54,181 nucleotides of DNA from assembly GCF_001612905.1 (NCBI RefSeq), contig NZ_BDBI01000022.1, forward strand, positions 1-54,181, read 5' to 3'. Made by a program: the position numbers and the translations under genes. Each line of letters opens with the position of its first letter. Within the stretch, counting starts at the first letter, position 1. The notes beneath the pieces are model-generated. The model did no database searches and was not told where the DNA came from. It saw only the letters and a list, made by a program, of their open reading frames with translations. Shown one piece after another: positions 14,985-23,020 of this stretch. Source of the stretch: Nocardia ignorata NBRC 108230. GTDB lineage: Bacteria > Actinomycetota > Actinomycetes > Mycobacteriales > Mycobacteriaceae.

Positions 14985-16628
14985 GTGAGCTACAACATAG
15001 CCGATCTCGTCGAACACGCCGTCGACCTGATGCCCGACCGGATCGTGCTGGTCGGCGAACATCGTGAGTCGACCTACGCCGAACTGGAGGAGCGGGCCAA
15101 CAAATTGGCCCACTACCTGCTGGAACAGGGTGTACGTCCCGGCGACAAAGTCGGAATCTACAGCCGGAACACCGTGGAGGCCGTCGAAGCGATGGTCGCC
15201 GTCTTCAAGGCGCGGGCGGTGATGATCAACGTCAACTTCCGCTACGTCGAGAACGAGTTACTACACATCTTCGACAACTCGGACATGGTCGCCCTGATCC
15301 ACGAGCGCCGCTACACCGACCGGGTGGCCGCGGTGCGCGACAAGGTGCCCGCCCTGAAGACGGTGATCGTCGTCGAGGACGGCACCGACACCCCGGCCGC
15401 GCCGGGAACGGTGGAATACGAAGCGGCCCTTGCCGATTCGTCCGGCGAGCGCGACTTCGGCGAACGTTCGCCCGACGACATCTACATGCTCTACACCGGC
15501 GGAACCACCGGCCTGCCCAAGGGCGTCATGTGGCGCCACGAGGACGTCTGGCGGGTACTCGGCGCCGGCATCAACTTCGTGACCGGCGAATACGTCAAGG
15601 ACGAATGGGAGCTGGCCAAGGTCGGCGCCGCCAACCCGCAGATGGTGCGCTACCCGATCCCGCCGATGATCCACGGCGGCTCGCAGTGGGCCACCTTCCA
15701 CAGCCTGTTCGGTGGCGGCAAGGCCGTGATGATCCCAGAATTCAGTGGGCATGGTGTCTGGCAGGCCGTCGACAAGCACGGCGTGAACCTGCTCTTCATC
15801 ACCGGTGACGCGATGGCGCGCCCGATGCTCGACGCGCTCGCCGAGGGCAACCCGGAAACCGGTGAGCCCTACGACCTCTCGACGCTGTACGTGCTCGCCA
15901 GCAGCGCCGCGCTGTTCTCGCCCTCGCTCAAGGACAAGTTCCTCGAGGTACTGCCCAACCGGATGATCTCCGACTCCATCGGTTCCTCGGAGACCGGCTT
16001 CGGCGGTCTGGCGCTGGTAACCAAGGGCGCCACCCACACCGGTGGTCCGCGGGTGAAGATCGACGCGGCCACCCAGGTGCTCGACGAGGACGGCAAGCCG
16101 GTGGAGCCCGGTTCCGGCGTCGTCGGCATGCTCGCGCGCAGCGGCCACATCCCGCTCGGCTACTACAAGGACGAGGTGAAGTCGGCCGCGACCTTCAAGG
16201 AGTACAACGGGATTCGCTACGCCATCCCCGGCGACTACGCGCGCGTCGAGGAGGACGGCACCGTCACCATGCTCGGCCGTGGTTCGGTGAGCATCAACAG
16301 CGGTGGCGAGAAGATCTACCCCGAAGAGGTGGAGGGCGCGCTCAAGGCCCACCCCGAGATCTTCGACGCGCTCGTCGTGGGTGTGGAGGACGAGCGGTGG
16401 GGTCAGCGAGTGTGTGCCGTGGTCCAGTGTCGCGGTGACAAGCGCCCCACCCTCACCGAGCTGAGGCCGCTGCTCACCCAGGAGATCGCCTCCTACAAGC
16501 AGCCACGCAGCCTGTGGTTCGTCGACGAGATCAAGCGCTCGCCCGCCGGTAAGCCCGATTACCGCTGGGCCAAGGAGCAGACCGACGCCCGTCCCGCCGA
16601 TGAGCACGCCGACGCAGGCGCCTCCTGA
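14985..16628 (+). CDS. fadD19: Steroid-CoA ligase FadD19
   Basis: 547-residue ANL ligase, close to the 548 residues of M. tuberculosis FadD19 (Rv3515c). It activates C5-carboxylic sterol side-chain acids such as cholestenoate to CoA esters and is needed for C24-branched side chains in Rhodococcus. Motifs: YTGGTTGLPKGVMWRHED (about 169-186), PIPPMIHG, DSIGSSETGFGG, LGRGSVSINSGGEKIYPEEVE and the C-terminal KRSPAGKPDYRWAKEQT. GTG 14985 is chosen over an upstream TTG/GTG-type start because it gives the family N-terminus (SYNIADLVEHA) and lies 11 bp past the operator, probably leaderless. Hairpin follows. Confidence 0.95.
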   Translation: MSYNIADLVEHAVDLMPDRIVLVGEHRESTYAELEERANKLAHYLLEQGVRPGDKVGIYSRNTVEAVEAMVAVFKARAVMINVNFRYVENELLHIFDNSDMVALIHERRYTDRVAAVRDKVPALKTVIVVEDGTDTPAAPGTVEYEAALADSSGERDFGERSPDDIYMLYTGGTTGLPKGVMWRHEDVWRVLGAGINFVTGEYVKDEWELAKVGAANPQMVRYPIPPMIHGGSQWATFHSLFGGGKAVMIPEFSGHGVWQAVDKHGVNLLFITGDAMARPMLDALAEGNPETGEPYDLSTLYVLASSAALFSPSLKDKFLEVLPNRMISDSIGSSETGFGGLALVTKGATHTGGPRVKIDAATQVLDEDGKPVEPGSGVVGMLARSGHIPLGYYKDEVKSAATFKEYNGIRYAIPGDYARVEEDGTVTMLGRGSVSINSGGEKIYPEEVEGALKAHPEIFDALVVGVEDERWGQRVCAVVQCRGDKRPTLTELRPLLTQEIASYKQPRSLWFVDEIKRSPAGKPDYRWAKEQTDARPADEHADAGAS

Positions 16629-16639
16629 GCTGACACCAT

Positions 16640-16680
16640 CGAATCGGCCCGCCCAGCATCTCGCTGAGCGGGCCGATTCG
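16640..16680 (+). terminator. Hairpin downstream of fadD19
   Basis: CGAATCGGCCCGC (16640-16652) pairs perfectly with GCGGGCCGATTCG (16668-16680), starting 11 bp after the fadD19 stop. Confidence 0.8.
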
Positions 16681-16718
16681 CGTCTACCGGGCCTTCGCCA
16701 CCGCTGGACATGTGATCA

Positions 16719-16766
16719 CCACGCTCTGGTGGCGGCCTCTCGGGCTTTGCCGCCACCAGAACGTGG
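16719..16766 (-). terminator. Hairpin downstream of the flavin monooxygenase gene
   Basis: CCACGCTCTGGTGGCGG (16719-16735) pairs with CCGCCACCAGAACGTGG (16750-16766) with one mismatch in 17 and a 14-nt loop. It begins 4 bp after the monooxygenase stop on the minus strand. Confidence 0.8.
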
Positions 16767-16770
16767 TGGC

Positions 16771-17949
16771 TCAGCGGGCGCGGAGTTCGGCGAGTTGGTA
16801 GGCGAGCCGGGTGCGGACGGCGGGGATTCGGGTGAGGACGCGCATGGCGGTGTTGCGGAGGGCGCGGGCGGGGGTGGAGCCGAGGGTGGCCATTTTCGTC
16901 ATGCGATCGGTGAAGGCTACGACTTCGGTCGCGATGGGCCTACGGGTCGTTTCGTAGGTGTCGAGCAGGGAATCCGACTCGCCCGCCGCGACTTTCGCGA
17001 GCAGGGTGCCGAGCAGGGCGGCGTCCTGGATGCCGGTGTTCATGCCCTGTCCGCCCGCGGGGCTGTGGACGTGGGCGGCGTCGCCCGCGAGCAGGACACG
17101 CCCGGCGCGGTACCGGTCGGCGACGCGGTGGTGCACGCGGAAGCGTGAGCTCCACAGGACCTCGTCGACGCGGACCTCGCCCGCCGGGCCGCGGGCGTCG
17201 AGGACGGCCTGGATGTCCGCGCGCGTGGGGTGTTCGGGTGCCTCGTCCACAGTGGCGACCACGCGGTAGCGCTCGCCGTCCGCGTCGGGGAGCGGGGCGA
17301 CGACGGTGACGCCTTCGGGTGAAAGGTGTAGGGATACCTCGCTACGCGGGGACGGCCAGGTCATCCGGACGTCGGCGAGGACGAACGAGGCGGGGTAGGT
17401 GTCGCCGGTGAAGCCGATGCCCGCCTGCTCGCGGACCACACTGTGCATACCGTCGGTGCCGACCACGTAGTCGGCCGCGATGCTGCCCGGTGTGCCGTCG
17501 GCGTTCACGTATTCGACGGTGGCGGAGTCCTTTTCGTTCCGGACCGCGGTCACCGTGATCGGGCGGTGCACCCGCCCGCCCGCCTTGTGGAGGCGAGCGA
17601 GCAGGACACGCTCGGTGACATCCTGGGGGACCATCAGGGTGTAGGGGAACGCGGTCGGCAGGCCACCGAATTCGATGGTGGCCAGGGTCTTCGGGCCGTC
17701 GTGCACCTTGAAGGTCGGCACCTCGATGCCGAGTCCGACGAGTTCGTCGGCGATACCGAGCTCGTCGAGCACCTCGAGTGTCCTGGCGTGTACCACGGCG
17801 GCGCGAGAAGTGTTGGCGCCCTCGGCGAGACGGTCGATGAGCACGTGCTCGACGCCCGCTTCGGCGAGCACGATCGCGGTGGTGAGGCCGGCGGGGCCCG
17901 CGCCGACGATGACTACGGAAGTGGTTGCGGGGAGGGTGGTGGCGGCCAT
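16771..17949 (-). CDS. FAD-dependent class A monooxygenase
   Basis: 392 residues with the p-hydroxybenzoate-hydroxylase fold: N-terminal Rossmann GAGPAGLTTA, the DG motif region ADYVVGTDGMHSVVR, and the GD motif GRVLLAGDAAHVHSPAGGQGMN. It would hydroxylate an aromatic or similar planar substrate using NAD(P)H and O2. The family also covers antibiotic-modifying enzymes such as tetracycline and rifampicin monooxygenases, but this protein is shorter than the rifampicin enzyme and the substrate cannot be named. It is divergent from a TetR regulator with mirrored operators, suggesting induction by its substrate. Not KstR-linked; it is an insert within the sterol locus. Confidence 0.85.
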   Translation of the reverse strand: MAATTLPATTSVVIVGAGPAGLTTAIVLAEAGVEHVLIDRLAEGANTSRAAVVHARTLEVLDELGIADELVGLGIEVPTFKVHDGPKTLATIEFGGLPTAFPYTLMVPQDVTERVLLARLHKAGGRVHRPITVTAVRNEKDSATVEYVNADGTPGSIAADYVVGTDGMHSVVREQAGIGFTGDTYPASFVLADVRMTWPSPRSEVSLHLSPEGVTVVAPLPDADGERYRVVATVDEAPEHPTRADIQAVLDARGPAGEVRVDEVLWSSRFRVHHRVADRYRAGRVLLAGDAAHVHSPAGGQGMNTGIQDAALLGTLLAKVAAGESDSLLDTYETTRRPIATEVVAFTDRMTKMATLGSTPARALRNTAMRVLTRIPAVRTRLAYQLAELRAR

Positions 17950-17974
17950 TTCGACTCCTGGTCAACGGATGTTT

Positions 17975-18048
17975 GCCAACGCTTGTAGGCATAACGGTAG
18001 ACCCAGGGGCGCTAGAAAGTCAACAGCTGTTGGCCTACAATCGTTGGC
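17975..18048. promoter_or_regulatory. Mirrored operator pair between monooxygenase and TetR genes
   Basis: Two 16-mers in opposite orientation match at 15 of 16 positions: GCCAACGCTTGTAGGC (17975-17990) and, read on the minus strand of 18033-18048, GCCAACGATTGTAGGC. Each is itself an imperfect palindrome. A perfect 12-bp palindrome CAACAGCTGTTG (18021-18032) abuts the second. The right copy touches the TetR ATG and the left one lies 25 bp before the monooxygenase ATG. Very likely binding sites for the adjacent TetR repressor. Confidence 0.8.
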
Positions 18049-18636
18049 ATGTCATCCGCACAGCAAGAGCAGCCGGTCCGACGCTCCGATGCCACCCGCG
18101 CGGCCATCCTCGCCGCTGCCCGCGCCCGCTTCGCCGCCGACGGCTACGCCAAGGCCACCATCCGCGCCATCGCCGCCGACGCCGACATCGACCCATCGAT
18201 GGTGATGCGCTACTTCGGTTCCAAGGACGGCCTCTTCGCCGCCGCGGCCCAGATCGACCTCGACCTCCCCGACCTCGGTGCCGCCGACCCGAACACGTTG
18301 GGGGAGCTGCTGATCCGCCGCTTCCTCACCATCTGGGAGGACAGCGACAACACCGTCCTGCTGATCCTGCTGCGCACCTCGATCACCGACGACGCGGTAG
18401 CCGAGCGAGTCCGCGAAATCTTCGCCGCCCAGGTCCTCCCCGCGGTCCTGCGCTTCGGCGATCCGGCCGACGCCCCGCGCCGGGCCGGATTGATCGTCAC
18501 CCAACTCCTCGGCCTGGCCCTGTGCCGCTACATCCTGCGCATCCCACCGGTCGTGCAGATGCGCTCCGGGAGCCTTGTCGCCGATATCGGACCGGTAATT
18601 CAGCAGTACTTGGACTCGGGCAACTCCGGTCCCTGA
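18049..18636 (+). CDS. TetR-family repressor of the monooxygenase
   Basis: 195 residues. The N-terminal helix-turn-helix is clear (RAAILAAARARFAADGYAKAT, then IRAIAADADIDPSMVMRYFGSK), followed by an all-helical ligand-binding domain. The start codon directly follows one operator half, so the transcript is short-leadered or leaderless and autorepression is likely. The divergent flavin monooxygenase is the obvious target. The inducer is unknown. It is not KstR, which is not encoded in this window. Confidence 0.88.
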   Translation: MSSAQQEQPVRRSDATRAAILAAARARFAADGYAKATIRAIAADADIDPSMVMRYFGSKDGLFAAAAQIDLDLPDLGAADPNTLGELLIRRFLTIWEDSDNTVLLILLRTSITDDAVAERVREIFAAQVLPAVLRFGDPADAPRRAGLIVTQLLGLALCRYILRIPPVVQMRSGSLVADIGPVIQQYLDSGNSGP

Positions 18637-18678
18637 CCAGCTCCGCAGCGGGTTGCTCAGGCGGAGAAATTCCTGGTA

Positions 18679-18705
18679 GTACGCGGTACCGCCCGGTACC
18701 ATACT
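18679..18705 (+). promoter_or_regulatory. Promoter/operator of the toxin-antitoxin pair
   Basis: GTAC occurs at 18679-18682, 18686-18689 and 18696-18699, the last two within identical GGTACC palindromes 10 bp apart, one helical turn. CATACT (18700-18705) could be a -10 with transcription starting near the ATG at 18710. This spacing suits a dimeric ribbon-helix-helix antitoxin binding its own promoter. Confidence 0.5.
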
Positions 18706-18709
18706 GGCT

Positions 18710-18907
18710 ATGGCGGGTCTCAATGTGCGGTTTTCCGACGACGAACTGGACGCTCTGCGGCAGCGCGCCGAGGCGGAAGGGCGCAGCATGCAGCAATTCG
18801 CGCACGATGCCGTCATCGCTGCGATCAACGAGCGCTCACGGTTGTTCAACGAAGCCGCAGATCACGTGCTGAGGGCAAGTGAAGAGCTGAATCGCAGACT
18901 CGCCTGA
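18710..18907 (+). CDS. Ribbon-helix-helix antitoxin
   Basis: 65 residues: a short beta strand (LNVRFSD), two helices (DDELDALRQRAEAEGRS; MQQFAHDAVIAAINERSR) and a C-terminal tail rich in charged residues, the layout of RHH/CopG-type antitoxins whose tail neutralises the toxin. The stop overlaps the toxin start (TGATG at 18905-18909), so the two are translationally coupled. It probably represses its own promoter and is displaced as toxin:antitoxin ratios change. Confidence 0.82.
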   Translation: MAGLNVRFSDDELDALRQRAEAEGRSMQQFAHDAVIAAINERSRLFNEAADHVLRASEELNRRLA

Positions 18908-19275
18908 TGCAGTTTTTGACGCTGTCCGAGCTGATCGCTTTGGCGAGGCGTCTGGGAACGCTGGATGTCCGGGACTACGGCTTGCTGGATTCGGCGCTGG
19001 CGCGGCCGCAGTCGAGCGTCTTCGGCCAAGACGCCTACCCTGACGTCTGGCAGAAGGCCGCCGCGCTGATGGAGTCGCTCGCACGAAATCACGGCTTGGT
19101 CGACGGGAACAAGAGGCTCGCGTGGTATGCGACGTGGGTCTTCTTGCACCTCAACGGGTATCCGCTGGATGAAGCGTTCGACGTGGACCGTGCCGAGCAA
19201 TTCGTACTCGACGTATGCCAGGGCAACCTCGAAGTGCCCGCCATCGCAAAGGAACTCGTCTACTTCGCTGGGTAG
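18907..19275 (+). CDS. Doc-type Fic-fold toxin (death-on-curing family)
   Basis: 122 residues, the usual Doc length. The active-site motif is HGLVDGNKR (62-70), matching Doc HxFx(D/E)(A/G)NKR except that Leu replaces the usual Phe. The N-terminal segment LTLSELIALARRLG and YGLLDSALARPQSSVFG are also typical. Doc toxins phosphorylate EF-Tu and halt translation; whether the Phe-to-Leu change affects activity is unknown. It is preceded by an overlapping RHH antitoxin rather than Phd. Ends 18 bp from fadE27 on the opposite strand. Confidence 0.88.
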   Translation: MQFLTLSELIALARRLGTLDVRDYGLLDSALARPQSSVFGQDAYPDVWQKAAALMESLARNHGLVDGNKRLAWYATWVFLHLNGYPLDEAFDVDRAEQFVLDVCQGNLEVPAIAKELVYFAG

Positions 19276-19293
19276 GCGGGCACGGACCATGGG

Positions 19294-20511
19294 TTATCCC
19301 GCCAGTTGCGAGCCGAGGGCGAGGAGGTGGGGGGTCGCGCCGCCGAGGGCGAATTCGTGGTGCTTGGCGGCGGTGAAGTAGTTGTGGGTGATGTGATCGC
19401 GGTCGATGCCGAGGCCGCCGTGGACGTGGACGACGGTGTGGGCGACCTTGTGGCCCGCTTCTGCTGCCCAGAACTTGGCGATGTGTACCGCTTCGGTGGC
19501 GGGCAGGCCCTCGGACAGGCGCCAGGCCGCCTGGGTGACGGTGAGGCGGAGGCCGCCGATGTCGATGTAGGCGTCGGCCAGGCGCTGGGCCACCGACTGG
19601 AAGGAGCCGATGGCCTTGCCGAACTGTTCGCGGGTGCGGGTGTGCTCGGCGGTGATGTCGAGTGCGCGTTCCAGGGTGCCGAGCTGCAGGGCGGAGAGGC
19701 CGAGCCAGGCGCGCTCGCGCAGCCAGGTGAGGATGTCGGCGCCGGCTTCCACGGTGCCGAGCAGTTCGGCCGGGGTATTCGCGAACTCGACGAGGAATTC
19801 GGGGGACAGGTCGACGACCTGCTGCGGCGTCACCGCGGCATTCGCCGGGTCGACCAGGAATACCGCCACGGTGCCGGCAGCCGAGTCATTGCCGGAGATC
19901 AACGCGGGGACCAGGATTCGCTCCGCCCGGTCCGCGTACGGGACGGTCGTCGCGACGCCGGTCAATGTCCATGCGGCGCCGGTGCCGCGCGAAGGCGAAG
20001 CGCCACCGGCTGAATCGGTGGCCGAGATACCGGCAGCGGTCGGGTTGCTGCTCGCCGGATCGGCCGCGGAGGCGGGGCTGTCGGCAGAGGCGGGAGTCGC
20101 GGTGATCCCGGGTGCACCGATCGGATCGTGCAGTGACGCCGACAGAGCCGCCGTCAGCACCACCTCACCCGCCCCTGCGCGCTGTGCCAGCGCGTGCTGG
20201 TCCGCCTCGCCGAACCGCGCGAGCGCACCCGCACCGAGCACGATCGACCACAGGTACGGCACCGCGGCAACGCAGCGGCCGAGTTCGCGCAGGACAGCGG
20301 ACTGCTCGAGCTCGCCGAAATCGCTGCCGCCCAGCGCGTCCGGCAGTGCGGCAGCGAGCACGCCGGTTTCGGCGAGCGCCTTCCAGAGCTGCTCGTCGAA
20401 GCGGCCCGGTGTGTCGAGCTCACGCAGCCGATCGGCGGTGACGAGTTTGGCGCAGACCTCGCCGGTGAGGCGGGCGAGGTCGGTCTGGGCTTCGGTAGGG
20501 GTGAAATCCAT
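19294..20511 (-). CDS. fadE27: Acyl-CoA dehydrogenase subunit FadE27 (ChsE5-like)
   Basis: 405 residues. With FadE26 it should form the alpha2beta2 dehydrogenase ChsE4-ChsE5, which oxidises steroid side-chain acyl-CoAs in M. tuberculosis (Rv3504-Rv3505). Conserved segments: LGALERALDITAEHTRTREQFGKAI-type region (as LGTLERALD and TREQFGKAIGSFQS), VHVHGGLGIDRDH and HHEFALGG. It is longer than the 373-residue M. tuberculosis protein mainly because of an Ala/Ser/Pro-rich insertion at about residues 131-178 (nt 19978-20121), between the N-terminal helical and beta domains. Lies 23 bp downstream of fadE26 and is probably cotranscribed. Confidence 0.93.
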   Translation of the reverse strand: MDFTPTEAQTDLARLTGEVCAKLVTADRLRELDTPGRFDEQLWKALAETGVLAAALPDALGGSDFGELEQSAVLRELGRCVAAVPYLWSIVLGAGALARFGEADQHALAQRAGAGEVVLTAALSASLHDPIGAPGITATPASADSPASAADPASSNPTAAGISATDSAGGASPSRGTGAAWTLTGVATTVPYADRAERILVPALISGNDSAAGTVAVFLVDPANAAVTPQQVVDLSPEFLVEFANTPAELLGTVEAGADILTWLRERAWLGLSALQLGTLERALDITAEHTRTREQFGKAIGSFQSVAQRLADAYIDIGGLRLTVTQAAWRLSEGLPATEAVHIAKFWAAEAGHKVAHTVVHVHGGLGIDRDHITHNYFTAAKHHEFALGGATPHLLALGSQLAG

Positions 20512-20534
20512 GGCGGTTTACCGGCTTTCGTGGA

Positions 20535-21728
20535 TCAGCGGGCGGCGGCGGGCTGGCGCAGGGCGGTCATGGCGATGATGTCGCGCTGCACCTCGTTGGT
20601 GCCGCCGCCGAAGGTGAGGATCAGGGCGGCGCGGTGCATCCGCTCCAGCCTGCCGAGCAGTACCGCACCGGGGGAGTCCTGGCGCAGGTAGGCGTCGGCG
20701 CCGACCACTTCCATCAGCAGCCGGTAGGCCTCGGTGGCCAGCTCGGTGCCGTACACCTTGCACGCCGAGGCATCCCACGGACGCGGCGCGGCCTCGCCGC
20801 CCTGGTCGGCGCGGCTGGCGATCTCCCAGTTCAGCAGCTTCAGATATTCGACCTTGGCATGTACGCGGGCCAGATTCAGCCGTGCCCATTCCTGGTCGAT
20901 CACGCGAGAACCGTCGGGCAGCAGCGTGTCGCGGGCCCACGCCGTCGTCTGCGCCACCGCGAGCGACAGCGGCCCGGCCGAAGTGAGAGCGACCCGCTCG
21001 TGGTTGAGCTGGTTGGTGATCAGCGACCAGCCGCCGTTCTCCGGGCCGACCATCGACGACGCGGGCACGCGAACATCCTGGTAGTAGGTGGCGCTGGTGT
21101 CGGGCCCGGCCATGGTGTGCACCGGTGTCCAGGAGAAGCCCTCGGCGGAGGTCGGCACGATGAACATGCTGATCCCCTTGTGCTTCTTGGCAGCGGGGTC
21201 GGTGCGCACGGCCAGCCAGATGTAGTCGGCGTAGGCGATGAGGCTGGTCCACATCTTCTGGCCGTTGATGACGAAGTCGTCGCCGTCGCGCACCGCGGCG
21301 GTGCGCAGCGAGGCCAGGTCGGTCCCCGCGCCCGGCTCGGAATAGCCGATCGCGAAGTGCAGCTCACCGGCGGCGATGCGGGGCAGGAAGAACTTCTTCT
21401 GCTCCTCGGTGCCGTACTGCATGATGGTCGGCGCCACCGAGTTGAGCGTCAGGAACGGGACGGGCGCACCCGCGATGGCGGCCTCTTCCACGAAGATCAG
21501 CTGATCCATGGTGGTCCGGTCCTGGCCGCCGTACTCCTTGGGCCAGCTCAGCGTGAGCCAGCCGTCGCGGCCCATCTGACGCACCACCTCGCGGTATACG
21601 TCGCCCTCGCCGTACTCGCCGGTCTGCAGGCTCAGCGCCTTCTTGCGCTCCGGTGTCATGAGCCCGGCGAAATACGCGCGCAGCTCGGCGCGCAATTCTT
21701 CCTGCTGCGGCGTGTACGCGACGCGCAT
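20535..21728 (-). CDS. fadE26: Acyl-CoA dehydrogenase subunit FadE26 (ChsE4-like)
   Basis: 397 residues, very close to M. tuberculosis FadE26 (400 residues): YTPQQEELRAELRAYFAGLM, LTLSWPKEYGGQ, the FAD/acyl-CoA segment AIGYSEPGAGTDLASLRT, MAGPDTSATYYQDVRVP and the C-terminal ILTFGGGTNEVQRDIIAM. It supplies most of the flavin site in the ChsE4-ChsE5 heterotetramer. ATG 21728 is chosen for alignment with the family and an AGGTGGGAAG upstream; the frame stays open further upstream but that part crosses the operator and lacks family sequence. Divergent from fdxD, as in M. tuberculosis. Confidence 0.94.
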   Translation of the reverse strand: MRVAYTPQQEELRAELRAYFAGLMTPERKKALSLQTGEYGEGDVYREVVRQMGRDGWLTLSWPKEYGGQDRTTMDQLIFVEEAAIAGAPVPFLTLNSVAPTIMQYGTEEQKKFFLPRIAAGELHFAIGYSEPGAGTDLASLRTAAVRDGDDFVINGQKMWTSLIAYADYIWLAVRTDPAAKKHKGISMFIVPTSAEGFSWTPVHTMAGPDTSATYYQDVRVPASSMVGPENGGWSLITNQLNHERVALTSAGPLSLAVAQTTAWARDTLLPDGSRVIDQEWARLNLARVHAKVEYLKLLNWEIASRADQGGEAAPRPWDASACKVYGTELATEAYRLLMEVVGADAYLRQDSPGAVLLGRLERMHRAALILTFGGGTNEVQRDIIAMTALRQPAAAR

Positions 21729-21784
21729 GCTTCCCACCTCGGTGTCGAACTCCAGCTTCGGTGAGCCGATCATTGCACAGCAAC

Positions 21785-21798
21785 TGGAACATGTTCCA
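21785..21798. promoter_or_regulatory. KstR-like operator between fadE26 and fdxD
   Basis: TGGAACATGTTCCA is a perfect palindrome fitting TnnAACnnGTTnnA. It lies 56 bp before fadE26 and 87 bp before fdxD, and could control both. Confidence 0.85.
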
Positions 21799-21885
21799 GT
21801 ATTGACAGTGAATCGGTGCCGGTTCCGCCGCGCGAGGTATGCCATCCGGGTTACTCTCGCCGAGACCGTCTGGAAGGAAGATCCC

Positions 21886-22074
21886 ATGAAGATCATCGTC
21901 GATTTCGACCGCTGCGAAGCGAATGGCGTGTGCGTCGGAATCGCCCCTGACATGTTCGAACTCGATGACGACGATCAGCTGACCGTCGCCGAGGGTGATG
22001 TCGCCGCCGACCGCGTCGCCGACGCGGAGGAGGCAGTGGCGCAGTGCCCGAAGGCCGCGCTGAGATTGGCGTAA
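21886..22074 (+). CDS. fdxD: 3Fe-4S ferredoxin FdxD
   Basis: 62 residues. The cluster motif is CEANGVC (Cys 9 and Cys 15) with a third Cys in AEEAVAQCPKAAL, three cysteines in all, as expected of actinobacterial [3Fe-4S] ferredoxins that feed P450s. M. tuberculosis FdxD (Rv3503c) occupies the same place between fadE26 and the Rv3502c SDR. ATG 21886 follows GGAAGGAAG. A natural partner would be CYP125 at 4073, 17 kb away but under the same regulator; partnership is inferred. Confidence 0.9.
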   Translation: MKIIVDFDRCEANGVCVGIAPDMFELDDDDQLTVAEGDVAADRVADAEEAVAQCPKAALRLA

Positions 22075-22092
22075 TCACCTCTTGTCGTATGG

Positions 22093-22106
22093 TGAAACAC
22101 GTTCTA
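22093..22106. promoter_or_regulatory. KstR-like operator upstream of the hsd4A-like gene
   Basis: TGAAACACGTTCTA fits TnnAACnnGTTnnA. Its last TA starts TAGAGT (22105-22110), a TAnnnT -10 candidate ending 7 bp before the ATG at 22118. It is an internal promoter between fdxD and the SDR. Confidence 0.85.
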
Positions 22107-22117
22107 GAGTCGGCCCG

Positions 22118-23020
22118 ATGAGTGTGATGCAGACTTCACTGGAGGGCCGGGTCGCCATCGTGACCGGTGCGGGCGCGGGTCTCGGCCGGGCCGAGGCGCT
22201 CGCGCTGGCCTCGGCGGGCGCGGCGGTGGTCGTCAACGACCTCACCGAGGACGCGGCCGCCGAAACGATCGCCGCAATACGCGAACTCGGCGGAAAAGCG
22301 GAATTCGTCGGTGGAAGTATCGCCGAACGTGCCACTGCCGACGCGCTCGTCGCCACCGCGCGGGAATCGCTCGGGGGCCTCGATATCGTTGTCAACAATG
22401 CGGGTATTACGCGCGATCGCATGCTGTTCAACATGTCCGACGAAGACTGGGACGCGGTACTCGCCGTTCATCTGCGCGGCCATTTTCTTTTATCGCGCAA
22501 TGCTTGCTCGTATTGGCGAACGGCCGCCAAAGCGGCGGGCGAACCGGTGTACGGGCGGTTGATCAATACCTCCTCCGAGGCCGGTCTGCTCGGTCCGGAA
22601 GGCCAGGCGAACTACGGTGCGGCCAAGGCGGGCATCACTGCACTCACCCTTTCGGCGGCGCGCGGATTGTCGCGCTACGGCGTGCGGGCCAACGCGATCT
22701 GCCCGCGTGCGCGCACGGCCATGACCGAGGCTGTTTTCTCCGAGGCGCCCGAGGGGCAGGTCGACCCGCTGGCTCCCGAACATGTCGCGAAACTGGTCGC
22801 CTACCTGGCCTCACCCGCGGCCGACGAGGTGAACGGGCAGGTCTTCGTGGTCTACGGCCCGATGGTCGCGCTGATGGCGCCGCCGACGGTCGAGCAGCGC
22901 TTCGACGCCGCGGGCGAACAGTGGGCCGAGGACGATCTCGCCTCGACCCTGCGGCAGTACTTCGCGGGCCGCCCGGCCGATCACACTTTCTCGGCGCGAG
23001 CGCTTCGCGATCTCGGCTGA
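22118..23020 (+). CDS. hsd4A: Short-chain dehydrogenase, Hsd4A/Rv3502c-like
   Basis: 300 residues. Classical SDR core: cofactor loop TGAGAGLGRAEALALA, NNAGITRDRMLFNM, catalytic Ser in INTSSEAGL, and YGAAK (YxxxK). A C-terminal extension of about 50 residues is longer than in a minimal SDR, as in Rv3502c. Hsd4A-type enzymes act as 17-beta-hydroxysteroid and 3-hydroxyacyl-CoA dehydrogenases in sterol side-chain oxidation. It lies 43 bp after fdxD but has its own operator, and ATG 22118 lacks a Shine-Dalgarno, suggesting a leaderless transcript. Confidence 0.85.
   Translation: MSVMQTSLEGRVAIVTGAGAGLGRAEALALASAGAAVVVNDLTEDAAAETIAAIRELGGKAEFVGGSIAERATADALVATARESLGGLDIVVNNAGITRDRMLFNMSDEDWDAVLAVHLRGHFLLSRNACSYWRTAAKAAGEPVYGRLINTSSEAGLLGPEGQANYGAAKAGITALTLSAARGLSRYGVRANAICPRARTAMTEAVFSEAPEGQVDPLAPEHVAKLVAYLASPAADEVNGQVFVVYGPMVALMAPPTVEQRFDAAGEQWAEDDLASTLRQYFAGRPADHTFSARALRDLG

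Noticed and set aside
17943..18048. Riboswitch before the monooxygenase or TetR gene
   Set aside because: The structure is better explained by two inverted operator copies, and the TetR transcript has almost no leader.
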